Source: CAZHMB01 sp964533515 (GTDB lineage: Archaea; Nanobdellota; Nanobdellia; Pacearchaeales; GW2011-AR1). Taken from it: a stretch of DNA of 20,943 nucleotides. The notes beneath the pieces were generated by a model that did no database searches, was not told where the DNA came from, and saw only the letters and a list, made by a program, of their open reading frames with translations. Below are positions 14,881-20,943 of this stretch, one piece after another. Each line of letters starts with the position of its first letter. The stretch's first letter is position 1. Location of the stretch: positions 1-20,943 of the forward strand of contig CAZHMB010000011.1 of assembly GCA_964533515.1 (NCBI GenBank). The letters run 5' to 3'. A program made the translations under genes and the position numbers.

Positions 14881-15318
14881 ATGGCTAGAACACATAAACA
14901 TAGAGCAGCTAAAATAAAAGATTTGGCATTGACCCTAACTCCAGGATATACGCATAGCCATCCCATTTGTGTTTTGGAAAGAAATGCTTTGGATGTTATA
15001 AAAACATCTTTAGAGAGAGGATATAAGTTAACGGATAAGCAATGTGCCGCATTAGTAGCAGGCTATGAAATGGCGGACTTTAGTTGGTCAAGAAGCATAC
15101 AATCTAGATTATTGGGGGATGATGGACAAAGACTTGTACAACATGTCTCTCCAGAGAAATTAGCTGATTGGGCTTTTCAGATTAGATTTAATCGTCTTGG
15201 AAGATCTAATGCATATACCTTGGATAAAGCTCTTGAAGGATTGGAAGCACATGGCGAGGGTGCTCTTGAGGTTGCTATGGGGCGAACAAGAGAAAAGTAT
15301 AAAAATTACTTCGATTGA
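14881..15318 (+). CDS. Protein of unknown function in the receiver operon
   Basis: This 145-residue soluble, mainly helical protein has a His-rich N-terminus (ARTHKHRAAK, then TPGYTHSHPICVL) and several aromatic residues in ADFSWSRSIQSRL and LADWAFQIRFNRL. The tail is positive (GRTREKYKNYFD). I recognise no family. The scattered His residues could bind metal, but no clear motif stands out. It is the last gene of the operon, starts 1 base after the receiver stop with a strong ribosome-binding site, and is followed by a T-tract terminator. Like the 96-residue protein, it may be a receiver partner. Confidence 0.7.
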   Translation: MARTHKHRAAKIKDLALTLTPGYTHSHPICVLERNALDVIKTSLERGYKLTDKQCAALVAGYEMADFSWSRSIQSRLLGDDGQRLVQHVSPEKLADWAFQIRFNRLGRSNAYTLDKALEGLEAHGEGALEVAMGRTREKYKNYFD

Positions 15319-15341
15319 TTTTAATGCGATCCTGATAATCC

Positions 15342-15370
15342 TTTATTTTTGTTTTATTTAGTTTGTTTTT
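15342..15370 (+). terminator. T-tract terminator of the receiver operon
   Basis: CTTTATTTTTG, GTTTTATTTA and GTTTGTTTTT follow in series about 25 bases after the last stop, with no stem. This fits an archaeal terminator between the receiver operon and the ribosomal-protein operon. Confidence 0.65.
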
Positions 15371-15406
15371 ATGATAATGAGACGTAAGAATAACTCCCCT
15401 AAGAAA

Positions 15407-15417
15407 ACTTTATAAAC
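15407..15417 (+). promoter_or_regulatory. TATA box of the S19e operon
   Basis: CTTTATAAACC predicts a start near 15437. The leader would then be about 40 bases to the ATG at 15477, or about 55 to the ATG at 15492, and would contain both hairpins at 15445-15478. Confidence 0.65.
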
Positions 15418-15444
15418 CTTCTATCTTACAAAATTATAGGCAAA

Positions 15445-15478
15445 CAACTCACAGAGTTGATCTAATTCCGCAAGGAAT
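15445..15478 (+). promoter_or_regulatory. Two adjacent hairpins in the S19e leader, the second over the start region
   Basis: Hairpin 1 is CAACTC-ACA-GAGTTG (15445-15459), a perfect 6-base stem. Hairpin 2 is ATTCC-GCAA-GGAAT (15465-15478), a perfect 5-base stem closed by a GNRA-type tetraloop. The second hairpin includes the AAGGA (15472-15476) and the first two bases of the ATG at 15477. This could let S19e or another ribosomal protein control translation. Confidence 0.4.
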
Positions 15479-15917
15479 GTCTAATAATAAAATGGAAACA
15501 TTTCAATTACCACCACAAGAATTAAACGAAAAACTAGCTCAAGCTCTAAAAACAATTCCAGAATTCAAGCAACCCGAATGGTCGCAATATGTAAAAACAT
15601 CTTCTGGAAAAGAAAGAACACCTGATGACCCAGATTTCTGGTACAAAAGAGCAGCAAGCATTATAAAAGAAATCAACAAGAGAGGAATCGTCGGAACAAA
15701 CAGATTAAGAGTAAAATACGGATGTAAGAAAAACAGAGGATACAAACCAGAAAGATTCAGAAAAGCAAGTGGGAAAATAATTAGAACAATATTGCAGCAA
15801 ACAGACGCTGCAGGTTTCACCTCAATTGCAGAAGACATCAAAGGTGTAAGAAGCAAAAAACCAGGAAGACAAATGACTGTTAAAGGAAAAGAGTTCTTGG
15901 AGAACATAAAATGCTAA
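15477..15917 (+). CDS. rps19e: Ribosomal protein S19e
   Basis: This 146-residue small-subunit protein is found in archaea and eukaryotes. Characteristic segments are DDPDFWYKRAASIIKEI (about 51-66), GTNRLRVKYGCKKNRGYKPERF (about 73-94) and the winged-helix end GRQMTVKGKEFLENI. The start is uncertain. The AAGGA at 15472-15476 touches the ATG at 15477 but is 15 bases from the ATG at 15492 (METFQLPP), and other genes in this window have 10 to 15 bases between ribosome-binding site and start. The shorter 141-residue form is therefore quite possible. It leads an operon with L39e and L31e and overlaps L39e by 7 bases. Confidence 0.95.
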   Translation: MSNNKMETFQLPPQELNEKLAQALKTIPEFKQPEWSQYVKTSSGKERTPDDPDFWYKRAASIIKEINKRGIVGTNRLRVKYGCKKNRGYKPERFRKASGKIIRTILQQTDAAGFTSIAEDIKGVRSKKPGRQMTVKGKEFLENIKC

Positions 15918-16123
15918 AGAGAAAACGAGACAAGCTTGAAAGAAAATCAAAATTAGCAAAGCACGGCCGAAGAACAAAATGGGCCCCTGTTTGGGCAGTC
16001 CTAAAAAAATTCGGCCCCGGAAAAAGAGTTCATCCTTCACATATGACCCGTCATAGACGTTCATGGAGACAAACTAAATTGCACATAAAACCTCGAAAGC
16101 AGAGGAAGTCGCACTTCGGATAA
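15911..16123 (+). CDS. rpl39e: Ribosomal protein L39e, extended
   Basis: This 70-residue, very basic protein lines the peptide exit tunnel of the large subunit. The L39e core is seen in KLAKHGRRTKWAPVWAVLKK and in HRRSWRQTKLHI, matching the usual order of a basic helix, P-x-W and a W-R-x-T-K-L ending. Most L39e proteins are about 50 residues; this one has about 5 extra residues at the N-terminus, a slightly longer middle (FGPGKRVHPSHM) and about 12 after the normal end (KPRKQRKSHFG). Its start overlaps the S19e stop. The last codons form a short stem, GAAGT-CGC-ACTTC (16106-16118). Confidence 0.9.
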   Translation: MLKRKRDKLERKSKLAKHGRRTKWAPVWAVLKKFGPGKRVHPSHMTRHRRSWRQTKLHIKPRKQRKSHFG

Positions 16124-16127
16124 TAAG

Positions 16128-16373
16128 ATGACAAGATGTATGAACTCTCAAAGAAAATACGCTTTCCCAGATGCATTTCTGGACTTTGCTGCTAGAGCAA
16201 ATAAAAAAATATATCCTCTAATGGTAGATCCAGAGAATTGCCCAGAAGGTTTATTGGAGCCAGACCAAGTGGAACAAGAACTAGCTAAAAGATTAACTGA
16301 AATGTTGCCAAGAGCCATGGCCTTAGCCGCATTACAAAACGCAGGTTATCCCGTGGGAGATTATACTATATAA
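16128..16373 (+). CDS. Unknown protein within the ribosomal-protein operon
   Basis: This 81-residue protein lies 4 bases after L39e and 1 base before L31e, so it belongs to this operon. It is acidic to neutral, unlike its basic neighbours, and mostly helical, with EPDQVEQELAKRLTEMLPRAMALAALQNAG in the second half and three cysteines or near-cysteines (Cys4 and Cys38 are clear). I recognise no family. In many archaea L39e and L31e are followed by eIF6; this protein is far too short to be eIF6. The function is open; a ribosome-linked role is only inferred from position. Confidence 0.7.
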   Translation: MTRCMNSQRKYAFPDAFLDFAARANKKIYPLMVDPENCPEGLLEPDQVEQELAKRLTEMLPRAMALAALQNAGYPVGDYTI

Positions 16374-16374
16374 A

Positions 16375-17154
16375 ATGACAGAAGAAACAAAAAAACAAAA
16401 CACCGAAGAGAAAGTTAAAGATACTGCTAAGACTAAAGAAGATAAAAAAGTCGCTCAAACAGCTCCAAAAGAACAAAAAAAGACAATAGAATCACCAAAA
16501 GAAGTTAAGAAAGAAGAGCCAAAAGAGACTAAAGATAAAAAAGAAAAACCTTCTAAGAAAGAAAAAGAACCGGAGATAAAAAAAGAATTAGAAAGAAATT
16601 ATATTGTCCCTTTAGGAAAAGCAATTAGAAAAGTTCCAAGATATAAAAAAGCAAACAAGGCAGTTAAAACAATCAAAGAATTTATCGCCAAGCACATGAA
16701 GGTTTACGACAGAGATCTAAAAAAAATAAAACTTGACAGATATCTTAACGAATTGGTTTGGGCAAGAGGAATAAGAAAACCCGTAAGAAAAGTTTCTGTT
16801 AAAGCTATTAAATATAGCGATGGCCATGTCGAAGTAGAAGCATTAGAATTATCTGAGAAATTAACATTCAAGAAAGCAAGAGAAGAAAGGTATGATCAAC
16901 AGGACGAGCAAGCAGCTGAACAAGCAGCAGCTAAGAAAGCAACTCTTAAAGATAAATTAAAACAGTCTACTCAAGCGGCTCCAAAAGAAAATGTTGAAAC
17001 TGAAGAAGACAAAAAAGAGACAGAAGAAAAAGAAGCTTCAGGGGCTGAACAGTCAAAGCAGTTAGAAAAAGCTCAAGCAAAACAACAAAAACATACTGCA
17101 TCTGCAAAATCGAAAGAGCCTAAGCATCAAAAAAGAGTTGCACTCCAGAAATAA
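16375..17154 (+). CDS. rpl31e: Ribosomal protein L31e with long charged tails
   Basis: This is a 259-residue protein whose L31e core is only about residues 71-157: ELERNYIVPLGKAIRKVPRY, KKANKAVKTIKEFIAKHMKV, KIKLDRYLNELVWARGIRKP and KVSVKAI. Ordinary archaeal L31e is about 80-90 residues and sits near the tunnel exit. Here about 70 residues of Lys/Glu/Pro-rich sequence precede the core, and about 100 residues of Lys/Glu/Ala/Gln-rich sequence follow it. Both look disordered or loosely helical. The frame is continuous and the core intact. It is the last gene of the operon and is followed by a weak T-tract (about 17166-17180) before the convergent surface-protein gene. Confidence 0.92.
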   Translation: MTEETKKQNTEEKVKDTAKTKEDKKVAQTAPKEQKKTIESPKEVKKEEPKETKDKKEKPSKKEKEPEIKKELERNYIVPLGKAIRKVPRYKKANKAVKTIKEFIAKHMKVYDRDLKKIKLDRYLNELVWARGIRKPVRKVSVKAIKYSDGHVEVEALELSEKLTFKKAREERYDQQDEQAAEQAAAKKATLKDKLKQSTQAAPKENVETEEDKKETEEKEASGAEQSKQLEKAQAKQQKHTASAKSKEPKHQKRVALQK

Positions 17155-17213
17155 TTAATCAAAATCTTTTCTATATTTTATAGTAAACCGATATAAATAT
17201 TCTATAAAATTAA

Positions 17214-18128
17214 TTATTTTTTCTTAACAAAGAAAACAACTACCGCAATTCCAATTAGAACAATTATAAATATTAAAGGAATTAACCATGCACCTGTTCC
17301 ACCGCCAGTTACAGCCCCAGTAAGCAATGAAAAGAAACCTTCATTTGTCGAGGACCCTTTTTCTTCTGATGAATTCAAATCTAATGAACCTTCTTGGTCA
17401 TCGTCTTGTTCGCCATCATCCCCATCATCCGAGTTATTTACTGGAGTTTGGGTAATTACAATAGGAGTTCCACCTCCAGAAGAACCAGAGCTGGAAGAAC
17501 TGCTTGATGAACTTCCAGTATCTGTTGAACATGAACCACAATCACCTGAACAACTTGAACAAGTTTCCCCATTGTTACAAGTTCCATCTCCACAATAAGG
17601 AGACATAGAACAACCAGAATAATCTATCTCGCAACTTGCACTACATGAAATAGTTCCGGTCCAACCAGTTCCACAATCACCCGTGCTTCTTCCACCAAGA
17701 TTAATTCCGTCACATTCCTCTCCAAGCTGAATAGAACTATCCCCACAAGTATCATTTTTCGGTGGCTTTGGATTAAATAATAACCTAAAATTAGATTCCT
17801 CTATTCCCCAATCTTCTTGTCCAGCATATTCTCCCAAGGGCGTAGCTTCAATACCATTGATTACAAATGCCACATCACCAGTAGAACCAAAACAAGGAGA
17901 AATCTTGATAGAATATTCCCCACCCAAAACACTCCCGTAACCAATAAGATCGTTTCCCATCATGGCTCTCAAAGGATACTCTGCATCATCCAATAAATTA
18001 TCAAAAATTCCATCTTCATAAAAAGCTTCGCCCGAATAAACTTTAGGGATACTGGGAGGACAATTAGTAGCAAACACTGTCCCAACCATTAGAATTAATA
18101 AAACTAAAATAAAATACGATTTTTTCAT
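17214..18128 (-). CDS. Cys-rich, Ser-rich surface protein with C-terminal membrane anchor
   Basis: This 304-residue protein starts with a signal peptide (MKKSYFILVLLILMVGTVFA, likely cut before TNCPP). A domain of about 100 residues follows. Next comes a Cys-rich region of about 75 residues with DUF4215-like spacing: CGDSSIQLGEECDG, then CSASCEIDYSGC, CGDGTCNNGETC and CSGDCGSC. A Ser/Gly stretch and an acidic Asp-rich linker lead to a single C-terminal helix (WLIPLIFIIVLIGIAVVVFF) ending KKK. This is an outside-facing, anchored protein, with cysteines probably in disulfide bonds. The frame extends to a TTG at 18143, but the ATG at 18128 begins the signal peptide and fits the TATA box. The function is unknown, perhaps cell-surface contact. 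Confidence 0.85.
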   Translation of the reverse strand: MKKSYFILVLLILMVGTVFATNCPPSIPKVYSGEAFYEDGIFDNLLDDAEYPLRAMMGNDLIGYGSVLGGEYSIKISPCFGSTGDVAFVINGIEATPLGEYAGQEDWGIEESNFRLLFNPKPPKNDTCGDSSIQLGEECDGINLGGRSTGDCGTGWTGTISCSASCEIDYSGCSMSPYCGDGTCNNGETCSSCSGDCGSCSTDTGSSSSSSSSSGSSGGGTPIVITQTPVNNSDDGDDGEQDDDQEGSLDLNSSEEKGSSTNEGFFSLLTGAVTGGGTGAWLIPLIFIIVLIGIAVVVFFVKKK

Positions 18129-18147
18129 ATAAAATGAATCCAAAGTT

Positions 18148-18161
18148 TCTTTAAAAACATT
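18148..18161 (-). promoter_or_regulatory. TATA-like box for the anchored surface protein
   Basis: On the minus strand, GTTTTTAAAGAAAC is centred about 26 bases upstream of the ATG at 18128, predicting an almost leaderless transcript and supporting that start. The rest of the 18129-18297 gap holds only this and the terminator at 18252-18284. Confidence 0.5.
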
Positions 18162-18251
18162 ATTGTTCTAAATGACCTATTTTTTGTTATTACTTTTATT
18201 TACAAAATTTAGCCTATAGATTTAACAGGTATTTTTGATAGACTTAACAGC

Positions 18252-18284
18252 AGGAAAAGAAAAAAAAGAAAAAAAAGAAAAAAA
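18252..18284 (-). terminator. Long T-tract terminator with 9-base periodicity
   Basis: The plus strand shows an A-rich tract with two consecutive G-plus-eight-A units (18259-18276) and a third of seven A. On the minus strand these are T-runs of about eight, about 15 bases after the stop of the large secreted protein, a strong archaeal termination signal. Confidence 0.7.
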
Positions 18285-18297
18285 TAAATTAAAATGT

Positions 18298-20694
18298 TTA
18301 TATCGGAATTGTTGTTTTCCCAGAGTTCTTAGGATACCAAGTATCTCCATCAACAGTTGGCAAAGTTTGCCCAACAGGAGCATAGGACTCAAATTCTGAA
18401 TTCTTAAATGCAGTGTCTTTTATCCATAACCAATATCCTTCGTTATTCCTAAGTATACTAGTCATTTCAAAATCTTCATCATAAACAAGTAGATCATTAT
18501 CTGTCTTGTCTACGCTGTACAATGCAATTCTTTTAGGAAGAATTCCGTGAACCCTTTTATAATCCATTTGATCAAATTCATAAGGTTTTCCAACTATACC
18601 ATATCTACCAATCAATGACCAAGCATTTGTTGGCACATCAACTGAAGGAGGTAACATAAATCCGCCTTGTACTTCGTTAGGGCTTACACCCATTCCTTTT
18701 ACAACAGCAGATTCTTCTCCGTCCTTAAGCTTAACCCAATAAGCCTTTCCAGGAACAATGCTTTCGAGCTTTGTTATTTCTGTACTACATTTACTTCCAG
18801 CAGGTGAAGTTGGCTGCACACACATCCATTCACTTGTATCCGTGTCTGAATTGTATTCATAAGACCAAATTTGTTCAATTGGACTCGAAGAGCTACCATT
18901 AAAAACAATTCCCGGTCTTGAATCTTCAGCAGTCAAAGGGATAGACATTAAATTCCATTCCTCATCCATCTCAATAATCCAACTGTAAACGTTTACATCA
19001 AATGTAAAATATTCATATGCTCCGCTAGAGTTTTCCACCCTAACAAGAACAATATTGTTAAGTCCACGTTCATCATTTGTAGGATTTGCAGTATGTGCCA
19101 TATCCCAAAAGATTTCACAACTATCTCCATTCGCAGGAGTAGATATAAGATTTGAACTAGGACTAGAGATAAGTTCACAGTCCGTTGTTCCCAACAAAGT
19201 TGTATTAAAAGATTTAGGGACACTTCCAGAATTAACTCCAAAGTCAGCTTCTAGTTCATAGAAAGCAGCAACTTCTTGAAGCGCTAATTCGTGAGGTTCT
19301 CTAACATCAACAACTTGAGTACATGTTCCGATTCCTCCATCAGTATCTTTTACTGTTAATGTAACAGTATAGACTCCTTCAGAATCAAATTCATGTGTAA
19401 CAGGATTGCCAGTTGCAGAAGGTTCATCACCGAAATCCCAAGAATAAAGCATCTTAGGCATATCAGCAGCAACATCTGAAGCTAAACCTTCAAATGAAAC
19501 TCCCATCATTGTGGCAGTATCGATTATACTATCTCCCAAAATTTCACAGGTAGGATTAACATTCAAAACGTTAATCACAGATTCATCATCTGAACCTGAG
19601 TTTCCAGCATCGTCAGTAACTACAAGTTCAACATCTAAAGTTTGATCACCATCAAGACAATCGTATTCTAGAGTTTCACCTTCACCAACATAAGAACCGT
19701 TAACATACCATTCCCATGAAGCAATTCCGCTTGGGAAGTTTCCTTCATCAACTGAATTAGAACCATCCAAGATGATAGAGTCTCCTTCATTACAAGTGTA
19801 AAGATCATAGTCACATATAGGCTCACAACATTCTCCTTCGCAAACACATGTTTCCCCATTTGCATCAGCAGTTGGTGCAAGATTATCTATAAAAAACTCT
19901 TGTGTATCTGAATCGCAACATCCGGCAGCACTTACTCGAATACATACCTGTTCATCATCAATCTCGCTTGTCCACTCATAAGAGTTTCCAAATATAATAT
20001 TTGAAGAAATTTCTTGAAAAGAACTTTCAGGACTACATTCGCCTAATGCATAATCAAGCCAAAAACGATCAGATTCACAATCTTCAGAATTCCATTCAAT
20101 AGAAACATCATCATTTTGATAACTTCCTTCTTCTGGTATCTGAATTTCTAAATCACAATCTGAACATTCATCAGAATCAAACTCAACCAATAACCACATA
20201 TAGTCAATCTCAACTGCTTCCGAACCAGCACCTCCTTCGAAGTCTAATTCTAATTCGATATCTTCTCCAGCTGAAACTCTCGCCTGAACTTCATCAGTTA
20301 AATCAGAATCCTGAAAAACTAAAGTTGTCCAAGTATTGTATGGAAACGATTGATAACTTGTTAAAGATTCATCAGTAGTTGTACTCCAAAGCTGAACATT
20401 TGCTTCAATAGAAGGATCTATTTCTCTACCTAAGACGTGCACTTCTACATTTGTAACAACAGCATCCGTAGAAATAGCTTCATCCCATCTAGCCTGAAGT
20501 TCTTCTTCATCATCAAACTCATAGTAAGCTGAATCATCATAGTTTACTTCAAAAGTACATTCTGTATCAGAACCACCATCATGATTAGCTAAAGCATAAT
20601 CTGGACCAATTGGACCAAAGTCAGCACTAACCATACTAGCACCAACCATCATAACTCCTAACATAAGTATTATACTTAATGTTAATTTTTTCAT
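18298..20694 (-). CDS. Large secreted PKD-domain surface protein
   Basis: This 798-residue protein has a signal peptide (residues 1-24, cut after MVSA). A beta-rich part follows (about 25-175, with EVHVLGREIDPSIEANVQLW), then Cys-rich linkers (SDECSDCDLEI; CVCEGECCEPICDYD). Two PKD-like Ig-fold domains come next: about 271-378 (SIILDGSNSVDEG, then LDVELVVTDDAG) and about 379-465 (SWDFGD, then GVYTVTLTVKDTDGG). Further beta-rich modules follow, with AYWVKLKDGE (651-660) and EGYWLWIKD (752-760) in repeats. There is no C-terminal membrane helix; it ends SGKTTIPI, and the DNA after the stop encodes no lost anchor, so it is not a simple frameshift. It is probably exported, possibly held at the envelope by other proteins. 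GGAGG at 20714-20710 lies 15 bases before the ATG. Confidence 0.88.
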   Translation of the reverse strand: MKKLTLSIILMLGVMMVGASMVSADFGPIGPDYALANHDGGSDTECTFEVNYDDSAYYEFDDEEELQARWDEAISTDAVVTNVEVHVLGREIDPSIEANVQLWSTTTDESLTSYQSFPYNTWTTLVFQDSDLTDEVQARVSAGEDIELELDFEGGAGSEAVEIDYMWLLVEFDSDECSDCDLEIQIPEEGSYQNDDVSIEWNSEDCESDRFWLDYALGECSPESSFQEISSNIIFGNSYEWTSEIDDEQVCIRVSAAGCCDSDTQEFFIDNLAPTADANGETCVCEGECCEPICDYDLYTCNEGDSIILDGSNSVDEGNFPSGIASWEWYVNGSYVGEGETLEYDCLDGDQTLDVELVVTDDAGNSGSDDESVINVLNVNPTCEILGDSIIDTATMMGVSFEGLASDVAADMPKMLYSWDFGDEPSATGNPVTHEFDSEGVYTVTLTVKDTDGGIGTCTQVVDVREPHELALQEVAAFYELEADFGVNSGSVPKSFNTTLLGTTDCELISSPSSNLISTPANGDSCEIFWDMAHTANPTNDERGLNNIVLVRVENSSGAYEYFTFDVNVYSWIIEMDEEWNLMSIPLTAEDSRPGIVFNGSSSSPIEQIWSYEYNSDTDTSEWMCVQPTSPAGSKCSTEITKLESIVPGKAYWVKLKDGEESAVVKGMGVSPNEVQGGFMLPPSVDVPTNAWSLIGRYGIVGKPYEFDQMDYKRVHGILPKRIALYSVDKTDNDLLVYDEDFEMTSILRNNEGYWLWIKDTAFKNSEFESYAPVGQTLPTVDGDTWYPKNSGKTTIPI

Positions 20695-20696
20695 AT

Positions 20697-20852
20697 TTAT
20701 TTATTTAAACCTCCTTTCAGCTGTATCATTTTTAAAACGCTATGCGTTTGAATATGAGAAGAAAACAAACCGATATTGTCCATTTGAATATGAGAAAAAT
20801 TGTTAGTTATCCAGAAATTTCCACCGCTTTTTATAGATAATAATTCGACCAT
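20697..20852 (-). CDS. Possible 51-residue leader ORF upstream of the PKD protein
   Basis: On the minus strand a frame of 51 codons runs from an ATG at 20852 to a TAA ending 2 bases before the ATG of the PKD protein. A TATA box, CTTATAAAG (20883-20875), lies about 25 bases before that ATG, so a transcript would start at the ATG itself and be leaderless. The product (MVELLSIKSGGNFWITNNFS and onwards) contains SHIQ twice, reflecting a 14-base direct repeat at 20747-20760 and 20783-20796. The GGAGG for the PKD gene lies in its last codons, which would couple the two. I recognise no family. It may instead be an ordinary untranslated leader. Confidence 0.4.
   Translation of the reverse strand: MVELLSIKSGGNFWITNNFSHIQMDNIGLFSSHIQTHSVLKMIQLKGGLNK
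20735..20749. repeat. Perfect short inverted repeat upstream of the PKD gene
   Basis: AAACGC-TAT-GCGTTT is a perfect 6-base stem with a 3-base loop. It borders the TATA-like TTTTAAAAATG and could be a DNA operator or an RNA hairpin in the leader. Confidence 0.4.
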
Positions 20853-20874
20853 GCAGTAATCCAAGAGTGATTTT

Positions 20875-20883
20875 CTTTATAAG
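20875..20883 (-). promoter_or_regulatory. TATA box upstream of the leader ORF and PKD gene
   Basis: On the minus strand, CTTATAAAG is centred about 26 bases before the ATG at 20852. It is the best TATA match in the 5' region of the PKD gene. A second TATA-like site, TTTTAAAAATG, at about 20736-20726 would start transcription inside the ribosome-binding site, so it is less likely. Nothing else is seen from 20884 to 20943. Confidence 0.5.
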
Positions 20884-20943
20884 TATTATTGTCGTCGAGA
20901 ATATACCTTTTTGCGTTATTTTAAAGTAACAAACATTTTGGGA

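Noticed and set aside
15539..15907. Antisense frame over S19e with hydrophobic stretches
   Set aside because: S19e is certain on the plus strand. The hydrophobic look arises from the complement of Lys/Glu codons.
18252..18284. Coding microsatellite or repeat array
   Set aside because: The periodic A-tract lies outside any gene and is explained by a minus-strand terminator.
18144..18297. Lost membrane anchor of the PKD protein through a frameshift
   Set aside because: The DNA after the stop is T-rich terminator sequence and encodes no hydrophobic helix in any minus-strand frame.
20747..20796. C/D-box guide RNA based on the repeated TTTGAATATGAGAA
   Set aside because: There are no proper C (RUGAUGA) and D (CUGA) boxes at the needed spacing. 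The repeat falls within the candidate leader ORF.
1..20943. tRNA, rRNA, CRISPR array or insertion sequence
   Set aside because: No cloverleaf, rRNA-like GC-rich segment, spaced repeat array or transposase frame was seen on either strand.

Overview
This AT-rich window looks archaeal, most likely from a small-genome DPANN lineage of the Pacearchaeota/Woesearchaeota type. The evidence is an archaeal DnaG primase, two Cdc48/VAT-type double AAA+ ATPases, a type-2 methionine aminopeptidase, a TrmB-family regulator, and the eukaryote/archaea-specific ribosomal proteins S19e, L39e and L31e. Promoters are TATA boxes about 25 bases before starts, with several nearly leaderless genes, and terminators are plain T-tracts. 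The archaeal assignment is secure; the DPANN placement is inference from gene style (KE-rich protein tails, Cys-rich surface proteins with a C-terminal anchor, dense gene packing).

Layout. 36-1241 is dnaG. 1443-7594 is a tight plus-strand operon: a zinc-ribbon/AbrB-like protein, a two-helix membrane peptide, a Cdc48 ATPase carrying an extra ~210-residue charged coiled coil inside its first AAA module, a divergent Hsp20, and a second Cdc48 paralogue without the insert. 7659-10958 is a minus-strand set: a NOL1/NOP2-type RNA m5C methyltransferase, a small membrane protein, a PUA-domain protein, a histidine-phosphatase-fold protein and methionine aminopeptidase. 11017-13553 is a minus-strand TrmB regulator, a four-helix membrane protein and a Ca2+/Na+ antiporter-family protein. 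13650-15318 is a divergent plus-strand operon with two stand-alone receiver domains, an AbrB-like peptide and two unknown proteins, but no kinase. 15477-17154 encodes S19e, L39e, an unknown 81-residue protein and a tail-extended L31e. 17214-20852 holds two minus-strand secreted or surface proteins, the second preceded by a short possible leader ORF.

The strongest candidate for something new is the Cdc48/Hsp20/Cdc48 operon. The coiled coil sits in the D1 small subdomain, which is where ClpB/Hsp104 carries its regulatory M domain, and a small heat-shock protein gene follows directly. This suggests a Cdc48-based counterpart of a ClpB/sHSP disaggregation system. Other notable items are a 22-base direct repeat that marks a gene inserted between the methyltransferase and PUA genes and leaves behind a relic start, a palindrome between the divergent promoters at 13576-13616, paired hairpins over the S19e start, and the leader ORF at 20697-20852. 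All functional calls rest on motif recognition by eye; no searches were run.
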